DNA of 64,000 nucleotides from Catalinimonas alkaloidigena (GTDB lineage: Bacteria; Bacteroidota; Bacteroidia; Cytophagales; Cyclobacteriaceae). The stretch spans positions 2,299,001 through 2,363,000 of the forward strand of contig NZ_JAQFIL010000001.1 of assembly GCF_029504655.1 (NCBI RefSeq), given 5' to 3'. The translations under genes and the position numbers were made by a program. Positions 1-8,666 of the stretch are shown here, in pieces. How positions within the stretch are numbered: position 1 is the first letter of the stretch; each line of letters starts with the position of its first letter. Under the pieces are notes generated by a model. It searched no databases. It saw only the letters and a program-made list of their open reading frames with translations, and had not been told where the DNA came from.

Positions 1-628
1 TTTGGGCCCATTCTATGATAGTACTTTTAAAGTTTGGATTGGTATTGATGATCTGGTCAAGATCAAAGTGGGGGATAAGAAGTCTTTTTACAATGAAATT
101 TTTACAGTAGGCATAGCCTTTATCCAGATAGACCGCACCGACAAGCGCTTCTAACGTATCGCCATCAATGGATTTATGACTGAGCTTACTCTTTCCGTTT
201 AGAAGTACATTTGACTGATCAAATACAATAATATTACTCACACCAATTTTTTTGGCGACAGCGTTAAGTGATTCCCGGTTGACAATTCTGGAACGTATGT
301 CAGTAAGAAACCCCTCATCCTTATAGGGATATTTTTTAAAGAGGTATTCGGCAACTACTGTGCTTAAAATTGAGTCACCCAGATATTCTAGCCTTTCATT
401 TGATTCTTTGAGACCAAACATATTTTTTTTAGCGACAGAAATATGTTTGGTAGCCAGACGGTAAAGCTCCAGATTAAAGGGATAGCTACCCACAATTCTT
501 TTGATAGCTTCAATTAATTGTTTATCCTCAGCAGGGTATGAACGGACAAGCTTCAATACCCTAGTGGGTAGTATCGTTAAGAGCAATGTAGAAAAAACAT
601 TTTTTAACCTGCGTAAGACAGGTAACAC
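1..628 (-). CDS. rnc: Ribonuclease III, C-terminal part outside window
   Basis: Double-strand-specific endoribonuclease that processes rRNA precursors and structured RNAs. About 209 codons are visible and stay open to the window edge. The RNase III signature ERLEYLGDSIL lies near residue 85 and the second acidic motif (SIDGDTLEALVGAVYLDKGY) near residue 155; these carry the Mg-binding residues. The last visible residues (NFKSTIIEWAQ) begin the double-stranded-RNA-binding domain. No in-frame ATG precedes the conserved region. The only plausible start is a GTG that shares its first base with the fabF stop codon, implying translational coupling. It is the last gene of acpP-fabF-rnc, a common order in Bacteroidota. 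Confidence 0.93.
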   Translation of the reverse strand, partial: MLPVLRRLKNVFSTLLLTILPTRVLKLVRSYPAEDKQLIEAIKRIVGSYPFNLELYRLATKHISVAKKNMFGLKESNERLEYLGDSILSTVVAEYLFKKYPYKDEGFLTDIRSRIVNRESLNAVAKKIGVSNIIVFDQSNVLLNGKSKLSHKSIDGDTLEALVGAVYLDKGYAYCKNFIVKRLLIPHFDLDQIINTNPNFKSTIIEWAQ

Positions 629-1881
629 TAGGCTTCAAATTTTCTGAATACTACGGATGTATTGTGGCCTCCAAAACCAAATGTGTTACTAATGGCTGTA
701 TTGACCTTCTTTTCCTGAGCTTTATTAAATGTCAGGTTCAGCTTGGCATCAATATTTTCATCATCAGTAAAATGATTGATGGTAGGAGGAACCAAATTAT
801 GCTGAATGGCCAGAATAGTAGCCACTGATTCTATAGCACCGGCTGCACCCAATAGATGACCAGTCATGGATTTGGTAGAGCTGATATTTAGTTGATAAGC
901 GTGCTCACCAAATACATCTTTGATAGCGTTGACCTCACTGATATCCCCTAAGGAAGTAGATGTACCATGCACATTGATATAATCAACCTCTTCAGGGTTA
1001 ATCCCTGCATCTTTGAGAGCTAGCTGCATTACCTGCTTAACACCCACCCCTTCCGGATGAGGTGCTGTAATATGATAAGCGTCACCAGTCATGCCATTGC
1101 CAATAATCTCGGCATAAATTTTGGCGCCTCTGGCTTTGGCATGCTCATAATCTTCCAGAATAAGCGCTCCTGCCCCTTCTCCTAAAACAAAACCATCGCG
1201 GTCTTTATCAAAAGGCCTTGAGGCTGATTCGGGAGAATCATTTCGTTCAGAAAGGGCTTTCATGGCACCAAACCCGCCAACACCCGCTTCACATACTGCA
1301 GCTTCAGAACCACCGGTGACGATCATATCAGCTTTACCTAATTTAATATAGGTATAAGAATCAATGATGGCATGTGTGGCAGAAGCACAGGCAGAAACTG
1401 TAGCGAAGTTAGGGCCTCTGAAGCCATATTTAATAGATATATGACCTGGAGTGATATCCACGATCATTTTCGGGATGAAGAAAGGGTTGAAACGAGGAGT
1501 ACCATCCCCCTGAGAGAAATAAGAAACTTCTTCCTGAAAAGTTTTGAGACCACCAATACCTGAACCCCATATGACACCCACCCGGTCAGAGTCAAGTTTG
1601 TCTACCTCAACTCCGGAATCACGGATGGCCTCATCAGCAGCAACCATTCCGTACTGCGTACAAGGATCCATCTTACGAGCCTCTTTTCTATCAAAAAAGT
1701 TATTAGCGTCAAAGTCTTTGAGTTCACAGGCAAACTTGGTTCTGAATTTCTCTGCATCAAATCTGGTGATGAGAGCAGACCCACTTACTCCTTCAGATAA
1801 ACCCTGCCAATATTCCTGAACAGTATTTCCAACCGGGGTAAGTGCGCCTAGTCCTGTAACTACAACTCTCCTTGAATTCAT
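628..1881 (-). CDS. fabF: Beta-ketoacyl-ACP synthase II
   Basis: Elongating condensing enzyme of type II fatty acid synthesis: joins malonyl-ACP to acyl-ACP with loss of CO2 in the cytoplasm. At 417 residues it is the normal family length. The thiolase-fold catalytic triad is complete: Cys165 in VSACASATH, His305 in NVHGTSTSLGD and His342 in GHLLGAAGA. The N-terminus RRVVVTGLGALTPVG is typical of FabF. It lies 24 bases after acpP, its substrate carrier, and overlaps rnc by one base, so the three genes are probably one transcript. Confidence 0.97.
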   Translation of the reverse strand: MNSRRVVVTGLGALTPVGNTVQEYWQGLSEGVSGSALITRFDAEKFRTKFACELKDFDANNFFDRKEARKMDPCTQYGMVAADEAIRDSGVEVDKLDSDRVGVIWGSGIGGLKTFQEEVSYFSQGDGTPRFNPFFIPKMIVDITPGHISIKYGFRGPNFATVSACASATHAIIDSYTYIKLGKADMIVTGGSEAAVCEAGVGGFGAMKALSERNDSPESASRPFDKDRDGFVLGEGAGALILEDYEHAKARGAKIYAEIIGNGMTGDAYHITAPHPEGVGVKQVMQLALKDAGINPEEVDYINVHGTSTSLGDISEVNAIKDVFGEHAYQLNISSTKSMTGHLLGAAGAIESVATILAIQHNLVPPTINHFTDDENIDAKLNLTFNKAQEKKVNTAISNTFGFGGHNTSVVFRKFEA

Positions 1882-1905
1882 AAAAAGGGGATAGCTTCTA
1901 TAAAA

Positions 1906-2145
1906 TTATTTCTTTACGTTCTCTTCCAGGTAAGATATAGCCTGACCTACAGTTGCAATGTTTTCAGCCTGATCGTCAGGAATAGAAATGTTAAATTCTT
2001 TTTCAAATTCCATGATCAGTTCAACAGTGTCCAGAGAGTCGGCACCCAGATCGTTGGTGAAGCTTGCTTCAGGAGTCACCTCTGACTCTTCTACTCCAAG
2101 CTTGTCAATAATAATACCTTTTACTTTTTGCGCTATTTCAGACAT
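1906..2145 (-). CDS. acpP: Acyl carrier protein
   Basis: Small acidic carrier of growing acyl chains. The 79 residues match the family length. The phosphopantetheine attachment serine is Ser37 in the [11 protein letters not shown] motif, followed by the usual helix II recognition residues. It is the first gene of the minus-strand operon with fabF and rnc. A candidate promoter lies about 30 bases upstream. Confidence 0.97.
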   Translation of the reverse strand: MSEIAQKVKGIIIDKLGVEESEVTPEASFTNDLGADSLDTVELIMEFEKEFNISIPDDQAENIATVGQAISYLEENVKK

Positions 2146-2171
2146 TTTTTTAGGATTTTTGAGTTAACGGC

Positions 2172-2205
2172 GCAAAGTAAAGAAATTTAGGTGAATAAAG
2201 TCAAA
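2172..2205 (-). promoter_or_regulatory. Candidate promoter of acpP-fabF-rnc
   Basis: Read on the minus strand, TTTG at 2205-2202 is followed 22 bases later by TACTTTGC at 2179-2172. This resembles the Bacteroidota primary-sigma pattern (TTG near -33, TAnnTTTG near -7), with one base fewer in the -7 box. Position upstream of acpP fits. Confidence 0.45.
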
Positions 2206-2254
2206 CTTATTTTTTTGATTCTTTATTTTATCCCAAGCGCCAAAAATAGTTAAA

Positions 2255-2286
2255 TTGCCCTCAGTATTTTAAGAACTTTATGTTTG
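2255..2286 (+). promoter_or_regulatory. Promoter of the IPExxxVDY gene and pyk
   Basis: TTG at 2255-2257, a 21-base spacer, then TATGTTTG at 2279-2286, an exact match to the Bacteroidota -7 element TAnnTTTG. Transcription would start near 2290, leaving a leader of only about 10 bases before the ATG at 2301. Such short leaders suit translation without a Shine-Dalgarno site. Confidence 0.6.
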
Positions 2287-2300
2287 AATCTGAATAAAAC

Positions 2301-2726
2301 ATGACCATAAGCCGCGAACTACAAGTAAGCATACCCTGTGATTTTGATTTGCTAGGCATAGTTACTCCGGCTAGGGAATATAAACTGGCTTGGTCACTTA
2401 ACCAAAGCTTAGGGCTTAAGTTAGCAAAATCTCAGGATTTAGTCATTAATTTTGTAAATGATCGCTGTATTATCATTTCAAATTTTGTTTTTGCCACAAG
2501 CCATTGCACATTTAGGCTCTTAAAAAACAAAGCATTATCTGGTAGTGCTTCAGATTTTTTGCTTCCCGAGTTAAAGAATCTAGACTATTTTCTACTCATT
2601 AAGAATGAAAGTGATACCTTTGAACTCGATAGCTATGTCAGTCGCCTGCCAACAATAGATGCTGTGCAGTCATTTACAACTATCAACGTTAACAATCTAG
2701 ATAATAAAGAAAACCTTCTCTTTTAA
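2301..2726 (+). CDS. IPExxxVDY family protein
   Basis: A 141-residue cytoplasmic protein with no signal peptide or membrane segment. Near residue 88 it has LLPELKNLDYFLLI, which matches the IPExxxVDY motif (Leu replacing Ile/Val) that names this Bacteroidota family. The function is unknown. The ORF ends one base before the pyk start, so the pair is almost certainly cotranscribed and perhaps translationally coupled; I recall the same pairing with pyruvate kinase in other Bacteroidota. A link to pyruvate kinase is inference from position only. Confidence 0.8.
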   Translation: MTISRELQVSIPCDFDLLGIVTPAREYKLAWSLNQSLGLKLAKSQDLVINFVNDRCIIISNFVFATSHCTFRLLKNKALSGSASDFLLPELKNLDYFLLIKNESDTFELDSYVSRLPTIDAVQSFTTINVNNLDNKENLLF

Positions 2727-2727
2727 T

Positions 2728-4167
2728 ATGGATAGTAATATCGTATTCAATAAAACCAAAATAGTAGCTACTGTAGGTCCTGCTTGTAATTCTAAAGAGA
2801 TGCTTACCGAACTGGTGAGGTCAGGAGTGGATGTATTCCGTCTTAATTTTTCTCATGGTACCCATGAAGATCATAAAAAAGTGATCCACTTTATTCGGGA
2901 GATCAACAAAGAATTAGGTACCAATGTGTGTATCCTTCAAGATTTACAGGGTCCTAAGATCCGTGTGAATATGGTAGAAAATGACGAGGTCCAGATTGAG
3001 GCCGGACAGGAATTAATCATTACCTGTAAGGAAGACATGCTGGGCACCAGTAAAAAAGTAAGCACATCTTATGAGAGCCTTTCTTCGGATGTAAGCATAG
3101 GTGATACCATCCTGATAGATGATGGTAAACTAGAATTTAAAGTAAGTAAAGTTGAAGGGCACGATGTACACACTACCGTAATCTATGGAGGGCCTCTAAA
3201 ATCCAGGAAAGGAATTAACCTACCCGATACTAACGTTTCTGCTCCTTCACTGACAGAAAAAGACAAAACAGATCTTGCGTTTGGGCTGGAACATGATGTA
3301 GACTGGATCGCGCTTTCTTTTGTCAGAAGGGCTGATGATATCTACAATCTTAAAGATATGATTCAGGCTAAAGGTAAGAGAATCAGGGTGATATCTAAAA
3401 TAGAGAAACCGGAGGCAATTCGTAATATTGACGAGATTGTTGCTGCTACTGATGGCTTGATGGTAGCCCGAGGTGATCTGGGTGTGGAGATAGCGATGGA
3501 AGATGTGCCTATGGTACAAAAGATGCTCGTAAACAAATGCAATATGGCATCAAAACCAGTCATAATTGCTACCCAGATGATGGAGAGTATGATTGAAAAC
3601 CCTCGCCCTACGCGTGCCGAAACCAATGACGTGGCCAATGGTGTATTGGATGGTGCTGATGCAATTATGTTATCTGCTGAGACTGCTTCGGGTAAATATC
3701 CTGTCCAGGCCGTGAAAAGTATGGTGAAAACGATTTTGGCAGTAGAAAACAGTTCAGAAGTGGTATATGATAAACTCTCCCATATTGATACCAGTTCTCC
3801 GACATTTTACAATGATCATCTGGTACTCACTGCTTGTAAACTGAGTAAACAAGTAAACGCAAGAGCGATTATCGGAATGACTAAATCCGGCTATACCGGC
3901 TTCCGCCTCTCAGGTCATCGCCCAAAAGCAGATATTTTTATCTTTACAGCGAATCGCGAGCTCTTGAATGAGATTAACCTGTATTGGGGATTAAGAGGTT
4001 TTTACTATGATAAGATGAGTTCAACGGATGAGACATTTGATGATCTTGAGCACTTGCTAAAAGAGAAAGGTCATTTACATCAGGGTGATGTGGTAGTAAA
4101 TACTGCAAGTATGCCTCTTCATTGGGAAGACCGGACCAATATGTTGAAAATACAGATTGTAAAATAA
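2728..4167 (+). CDS. pyk: Pyruvate kinase
   Basis: Last step of glycolysis: phosphoenolpyruvate plus ADP gives pyruvate plus ATP. The 479 residues give the normal bacterial length with A, B and C domains. Visible signatures are the N-terminal TKIVATVGPAC, the PEP/metal region RLNFSHGTHEDH, the active-site lysine segment ISKIEKPEAI followed by MVARGDLGVE, and IATQMMESMIENPRPTRAE. The B domain begins around residue 75. It follows the IPExxxVDY gene by one base; the shared promoter is at 2255-2286. Confidence 0.97.
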   Translation: MDSNIVFNKTKIVATVGPACNSKEMLTELVRSGVDVFRLNFSHGTHEDHKKVIHFIREINKELGTNVCILQDLQGPKIRVNMVENDEVQIEAGQELIITCKEDMLGTSKKVSTSYESLSSDVSIGDTILIDDGKLEFKVSKVEGHDVHTTVIYGGPLKSRKGINLPDTNVSAPSLTEKDKTDLAFGLEHDVDWIALSFVRRADDIYNLKDMIQAKGKRIRVISKIEKPEAIRNIDEIVAATDGLMVARGDLGVEIAMEDVPMVQKMLVNKCNMASKPVIIATQMMESMIENPRPTRAETNDVANGVLDGADAIMLSAETASGKYPVQAVKSMVKTILAVENSSEVVYDKLSHIDTSSPTFYNDHLVLTACKLSKQVNARAIIGMTKSGYTGFRLSGHRPKADIFIFTANRELLNEINLYWGLRGFYYDKMSSTDETFDDLEHLLKEKGHLHQGDVVVNTASMPLHWEDRTNMLKIQIVK

Positions 4168-4178
4168 ATGCCTTTAGG

Positions 4179-4217
4179 AACTCGGGTATCTGAGAATATT
4201 TTACTGTTATCCGAGTT
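4179..4217 (+). other. Intergenic hairpin between pyk and pncB
   Basis: Bases 4179-4188 pair with 4208-4217 (10 bp including one G:U) around a 19-base loop. No T-run follows, so it is not a typical intrinsic terminator. It may protect the pyk mRNA 3' end or be a processing site. Confidence 0.4.
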
Positions 4218-4242
4218 CATGATTTGATCCCCACCGCCCAAA

Positions 4243-5745
4243 ATGAAAATCACCTCAGATTTATACAGCAGTTCCTTGGCCTTATTTACCGATTTTTATC
4301 AATTGACCATGGCCAATGGATACTGGAAATCAGGTATCGCTGAAAAGGAAGCAGTATTTAATTTATTTTTCAGAAAAAACCCTTTCAACGGTGGGTTTAC
4401 CATTAATTGTGGCCTGGAGTATATCATTGACTATGTCAAAAATTTTCAGTTTACAGAGGAAGACCTATCCTATCTGGCAACTATCAATGGTCGCGAAGGT
4501 AAACCATTGTTTGAAGATGATTTCCTGAAGTATTTAGGTGACCTAAAACTTCAGGTAGATATTGATGCCATTCCAGAAGGGATGGCAGTATTTCCTCACG
4601 AACCGATTGTCAGAGTTAAAGGGCCTATTCTTCAATGCCAGCTACTTGAATCTCCCTTACTCAACATTATTAATTTTCAGTCCTTAATTGCTACCAAAGC
4701 AGCGCGAATATTTAATGTGGCGAAGGGTGACCCAGTGATGGAATTTGGTTTGCGGCGTGCTCATGGTATTGACGGTGCCCTGGCGGCTAGCAGAGCCTCT
4801 TATATAGGGGGCTGTTCATCAACTTCAAATGTTTTAGCAGGTAAACTTTTTGGTATTCCGGTGAGTGGTACCCATGCTCATAGTTGGGTAATGGCTTTTG
4901 GAGATGAACCTACTGCATTTAAGGCTTATGCTGAAGCCATGCCAGATAACTGTATCTTATTGGTAGATACTTACAATACGATTGAAGGCATTAAGCATGC
5001 GATCAAAGTAGGAGAGATGCTGAAAAAGAAGGGTAAAAAGCTCAGTGGTATTCGTATTGACTCAGGTGACTTAGCCTACTTTAGTATACAAGCCAGACAA
5101 ATGCTGGATGAAGCTGGATTTGATGAAACCACAATAGTCGCAAGTAATGACCTTGATGAAAATATTATTAGCAGTTTAAGAACTCAGGATGCTAAAATCG
5201 GAATATGGGGAATAGGTACCAAGCTGGTGACAGCCTATGACCAGCCTGCTTTAGGGGCAGTATATAAGCTGTCCGCCATAAAGAACAACAAAAATAAATG
5301 GGAGTATAAAATCAAGCTATCTGAACAGGCTATTAAAGTAAACAACCCCGGAATTCAGCAGGTGAGAAGATTTTACAGTGGTAACGAAAAAGGGGAAAAA
5401 GTGCCTATGGCCGATATGCTTTATGATATTAATACCCCGCTCAAAGAAAAGCTCAAGATCATTGATCCCATGGATCTTACCCGACGCAAAATTATCAAGA
5501 CAGAGGGACTAAATTATGACGAACTGCTCATACCAGTGTTTGAGAAAGGAAAACAAGTATATCAATCTCCAAACATTCATAAGATCAGGCAGCAAACTAT
5601 TGATAGTTTGAATGAAATCCCTTCAGGCGTAAAACGTTTGGTGAACCCTCACAGCTATCCTGTAGGCTTAGAAGAGAAACTTTATAAGCTCAAGACGGAC
5701 CTCATCCTCAAGCTCAGAAACCTCAATGACGATGATAGTGAATGA
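4243..5745 (+). CDS. pncB: Nicotinate phosphoribosyltransferase
   Basis: First step of the Preiss-Handler NAD salvage route: nicotinate plus PRPP (with ATP) gives nicotinate mononucleotide. The family-typical N-terminus ALFTDFYQLTMANGYW is present. Further signatures are GLRRAHGIDGALAASRAS, the GTHAHSWVMAFGDEP block with the histidine expected to be phosphorylated, and IRIDSGDLAYFS, which binds the phosphoribosyl group. The 500-residue length fits the longer bacterial type. It lies 75 bases after pyk with a hairpin between, and is followed by a likely terminator. Confidence 0.94.
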   Translation: MKITSDLYSSSLALFTDFYQLTMANGYWKSGIAEKEAVFNLFFRKNPFNGGFTINCGLEYIIDYVKNFQFTEEDLSYLATINGREGKPLFEDDFLKYLGDLKLQVDIDAIPEGMAVFPHEPIVRVKGPILQCQLLESPLLNIINFQSLIATKAARIFNVAKGDPVMEFGLRRAHGIDGALAASRASYIGGCSSTSNVLAGKLFGIPVSGTHAHSWVMAFGDEPTAFKAYAEAMPDNCILLVDTYNTIEGIKHAIKVGEMLKKKGKKLSGIRIDSGDLAYFSIQARQMLDEAGFDETTIVASNDLDENIISSLRTQDAKIGIWGIGTKLVTAYDQPALGAVYKLSAIKNNKNKWEYKIKLSEQAIKVNNPGIQQVRRFYSGNEKGEKVPMADMLYDINTPLKEKLKIIDPMDLTRRKIIKTEGLNYDELLIPVFEKGKQVYQSPNIHKIRQQTIDSLNEIPSGVKRLVNPHSYPVGLEEKLYKLKTDLILKLRNLNDDDSE

Positions 5746-5798
5746 GCAATGATGAATTAGTAGATTCTTTAAAAAATTATATTTTTTCAACAATCTGA

Positions 5799-5833
5799 GG
5801 GGAAAATTGGGTACTAATTCCCCACATTTTTTT
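5799..5833 (+). terminator. Probable terminator after pncB
   Basis: GGGGAA at 5799-5804 pairs with TTCCCC at 5818-5823, followed three bases later by seven T's (5827-5833). The stem is short and the loop long (13 bases), so strength is uncertain. Confidence 0.5.
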
Positions 5834-5918
5834 CAGAAAACTCACTTTTACAGCTGAATTTAGTGTTGGCATGCATTTTTTATAGTATTTGGTGTATCAC
5901 ATCAAATCTCTAAAGTCT

Positions 5919-6806
5919 ATGAAAGCCCAAATCAGAAATTTAGCCATCGTCTCAGCCTTAAGTATTGGATTGTTTTCTTGTGAGAATAAAGAAATGCAAG
6001 AAAAAATCTCCCGATTATCAAGCGAAAACCAGCAGTTGGAACAAAAATTTGCCAGCAAAGACTCTTCGCTAATAAATTTTATTGAATCCTTTGCAGAGAT
6101 TGAAAGCAACCTGAGCGACATTCGTGAGCGTGAAATGAACATACAGCTCAACAAAGAGAAGAACCTTTCTACGGAAGATTTGAAGCTTAGAATCAGAGAG
6201 GATGTTGAAGAAATCAACCGTTTGCTTATTGAAAATAGAGAAAAGATAGCTTCACTAAATGCTCAGCTTAAATATTCAGGCAGACAAAATGCAAAGCTCA
6301 AAGCTTCAATGAATGAATTGCAGGAAAGCCTAACTGCTAAGATAGAAGCAAAGGAAACTGAAATTGGCACTTTAACAGAAGAGCTTGCCAGTATGAAGAT
6401 TAAAGTAGATGAGTTGAACACAAATTTAGCGAGTCTGAAAGATGTAAATGATCAAAAGGAGCAAACAATAATATCAAAAGTAGAAGAGCTGAATACCGCT
6501 TATTTTGTAACAGGTACTTTTAAGCAATTGAGAGATAATCAGGTATTGAGCAAGGAAGGTGGTTTCTTGGGTCTGGGTAGAACCGAAGTGCTGAAAGATA
6601 ATTTCAATAAGCAGCAGTTCAATCAGATTGATATTCGTCAAACGCTACAATTTCCTGTTGAAGGCGAAGAAATAGAACTTGTTACCAGTCATCCTACAGA
6701 CTCTTACAGCTTGGAAAAAAATGATGAAGAGAAGCTGAATCTTGTAGTTTCTGATCCTGAAAAGTTTTGGGAATCTTCAAAGTACCTGGTAATGGTAGTT
6801 AAGTAA
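5919..6806 (+). CDS. Coiled-coil lipoprotein, Bacteroidota family
   Basis: The ATG at 5919 is preferred over an in-frame TTG 30 bases upstream because it gives a compact lipoprotein signal (MKAQIRNLAIVSALSIGLFSC) with the lipobox cysteine near residue 21. Residues of about 25-195 form heptad-rich coiled coil. The C-terminal part is a small conserved domain with GGFLGLGRTEVL, ending in an apparent beta region. Bacteroidota homologues are sometimes labelled Cbp1-like collagen-binding adhesins; I regard that label as unproven. Likely tethered to an envelope membrane and periplasmic. No partner genes nearby suggest a role. Confidence 0.72.
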   Translation: MKAQIRNLAIVSALSIGLFSCENKEMQEKISRLSSENQQLEQKFASKDSSLINFIESFAEIESNLSDIREREMNIQLNKEKNLSTEDLKLRIREDVEEINRLLIENREKIASLNAQLKYSGRQNAKLKASMNELQESLTAKIEAKETEIGTLTEELASMKIKVDELNTNLASLKDVNDQKEQTIISKVEELNTAYFVTGTFKQLRDNQVLSKEGGFLGLGRTEVLKDNFNKQQFNQIDIRQTLQFPVEGEEIELVTSHPTDSYSLEKNDEEKLNLVVSDPEKFWESSKYLVMVVK

Positions 6807-6823
6807 ATAAAACCAGCTGATTA

Positions 6824-6852
6824 AGCCGTCCCGCATTGTGGGGCGGTTTTCT
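6824..6852 (+). terminator. Intrinsic terminator after the coiled-coil lipoprotein gene
   Basis: CCGTCCC at 6826-6832 pairs with GGGGCGG at 6840-6846 (7 bp, one G:U) with a 7-base loop, directly followed by TTTTCTT. It starts about 20 bases after the stop codon. Confidence 0.8.
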
Positions 6853-6891
6853 TCAAATTATTTTTTTAAACTAATTTAACTTTTTAATCTC

Positions 6892-7083
6892 ATGAACACG
6901 ATATTGATAACCCCAAGAAATGTGGCTGAACTGAATTTGCTAATGGAAGTAATTCAGAAGATGGAAATAGAAAGTTGCATCTTATCAGAGGAAGAGAAAG
7001 AAGATATTACTACTGCCCTGATGATGAGGGAGGCAGAAAGGGAAGAAGGAATGGCCATCACTGAAAAATTACAAATGAAATAA
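6892..7083 (+). CDS. Small acidic protein of unknown function
   Basis: A 63-residue protein: an N-terminal beta-strand-like stretch (TILITPRNVAELNLL) followed by charged, probably helical sequence rich in Glu and Met. The form recalls small antitoxin-like proteins that occur widely in Bacteroidota, but no toxin gene lies beside it, so I do not call it one. It is its own transcription unit, with terminators on both sides (6824-6852 and 7101-7126), which supports it as a real gene. Confidence 0.6.
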   Translation: MNTILITPRNVAELNLLMEVIQKMEIESCILSEEEKEDITTALMMREAEREEGMAITEKLQMK

Positions 7084-7100
7084 ACTATTTAAATATTGAT

Positions 7101-7126
7101 AAGCCGGTTTTAAGACCGGCTTTTTT
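7101..7126 (+). terminator. Intrinsic terminator after the 63-aa gene
   Basis: AAGCCGGT at 7101-7108 pairs perfectly with ACCGGCTT at 7115-7122 around a 6-base loop, followed by a run of T's to 7126. It sits between convergent genes; the T-run favours the plus strand. Confidence 0.88.
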
Positions 7127-7128
7127 CA

Positions 7129-8514
7129 TTACGGGCCAAAAAACTTTACACTTACTGTTGATCCACTGTCTATCTTAAATTCTTTTACCTCAGTATATTT
7201 GCTGCCAAATGATCTTTCAGCTCGGAACACCATTTTGTAGTTACCTGGTTGTAATGCCATGGTAAAGCGAGTTTCGTCAGCGTTAAGATCATATACCCAT
7301 TCCTGAAACCCGTTTTCATGGACTTTGTAGATACTTCCATAGCCTTTGGTAACGATGTTAGCGTTTAGCACCCCTGGTCCTGGTATGGTTAGATTAGTGG
7401 TTTGACCGTATTCAATTTTTACATCTTTGAAATATGTTTTCGGTAAAGTAAGTACTTCTATATCGTAGGTGCCTGCCAAATATTTTTCAGCGCTGGCAAC
7501 GCTTTGCACATTCAATATTTCTTGTTTCCCATGCTGCCTGATGAGTGCGTTCACCCCTTTGTCGTATTCTGTGTGACCTCTCTGTGAGAGCTGTAATGAA
7601 CCCTGTGGTGATTTGATAGGAAGTACATTGTGCTTGCCTCCTTCAAAAATAACATTTCGCTTTATGACCGGAGGTATGGTGTTGACAACCACATCATAAG
7701 AAAGCACCGCATCCAGGACTACTGAATCAGGTCTGCCCTGCGCATCCCGATAGTGCACAAAATCGTAAATAGGTGCCTTCGTAAAATTGTTGTAAAAAGT
7801 GACGTTTACGTTGGTCTCTGTTGGTTGATTGTCAGTGCCAAGTAGTTCTACACTTACAGTGGTGGTTTCCAGTGACTGCTTTAAGATATCATCCAACACT
7901 AGCCGGAAATCATTAACATTTTTTGCATCAAAATACTGACCTACACAGGCAAATTCATCCCGGTAGTCATTATCCATTCCGAGGCCAATCACAAATGGTT
8001 TGAGGAAAATATTCTTTTCCTGGAGGGAGAGGGAGACGGCACAAGGATCTCCCCCACAAGACTCTATACCATCTGTAATAATAATAATAAGGTTGCGGTA
8101 TTCAGGGTCATTCGTAAAATCATTGGCTGCCTGTTCCAGTGAATAAGCAATGGGAGTTACTCCCGAAGGCTGTATTTGTCTGAGTTTTGCGATAAGTCGG
8201 TCATGATTGGCTGGTGCGAAAGGTACTTCCAGCTTGCTGTCCTGACAGTTTTTGTAGCGAAGATTATACTGATGTCCGTATACTCGCAGTGCCAGCTCAA
8301 GGTCTTGATCTACTTTAAGGGAGTCTACAAGTTCTACCAGCATGGCTTTGGCAATGTCCATACGTACACTGTTTTCCCAGTTAGCGTACATACTGCCGGA
8401 GGCATCAAGTAAAAATAGCAGACGGGTTTTTTCAGGTGGTCTCTGAATCTGAACTTGGGCCCTTACTAAGCCAACGCTTGTCAGAAAAAACAATAGCAGA
8501 ATATATCTCTTCAC
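7129..8514 (-). CDS. Secreted von Willebrand factor A domain protein
   Basis: A 461-residue exported protein. The signal peptide ends around residue 20 (FLTSVGLVRAQ). A vWA domain follows at about 30-230, with a metal-ion-dependent adhesion motif DASGSM (Asp37, Ser39, Ser41), a later Thr in SGVTPIAYSL and Asp in IIITDGIESCGG, so it should bind a divalent cation. After the vWA domain come about 230 residues of beta-rich sequence with internal Gly/Pro turns, perhaps Ig-like or carboxypeptidase-regulatory-like folds. It is a single-gene unit. Its substrate or partner is unknown; similar proteins act in adhesion or envelope assembly. Confidence 0.82.
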   Translation of the reverse strand: MKRYILLLFFLTSVGLVRAQVQIQRPPEKTRLLFLLDASGSMYANWENSVRMDIAKAMLVELVDSLKVDQDLELALRVYGHQYNLRYKNCQDSKLEVPFAPANHDRLIAKLRQIQPSGVTPIAYSLEQAANDFTNDPEYRNLIIIITDGIESCGGDPCAVSLSLQEKNIFLKPFVIGLGMDNDYRDEFACVGQYFDAKNVNDFRLVLDDILKQSLETTTVSVELLGTDNQPTETNVNVTFYNNFTKAPIYDFVHYRDAQGRPDSVVLDAVLSYDVVVNTIPPVIKRNVIFEGGKHNVLPIKSPQGSLQLSQRGHTEYDKGVNALIRQHGKQEILNVQSVASAEKYLAGTYDIEVLTLPKTYFKDVKIEYGQTTNLTIPGPGVLNANIVTKGYGSIYKVHENGFQEWVYDLNADETRFTMALQPGNYKMVFRAERSFGSKYTEVKEFKIDSGSTVSVKFFGP

Positions 8515-8666
8515 AATCTTATTTTTCAGTAAATCAAAACCTTAAACTAGCCTGCAAAAAGCCTATGGCTAAGTAACGGACATCAGGTATAAGTTCTTTT
8601 ATTAATCCTTTACTTTAGGCAAACCATTGAAATTTGATGATTTACCTGTAGAAACTTCAAAAGAAA

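Noticed and set aside
5889..5918. Upstream TTG start of the coiled-coil lipoprotein
   Set aside because: It would put ten extra residues before an otherwise clean lipoprotein signal that begins at ATG 5919.
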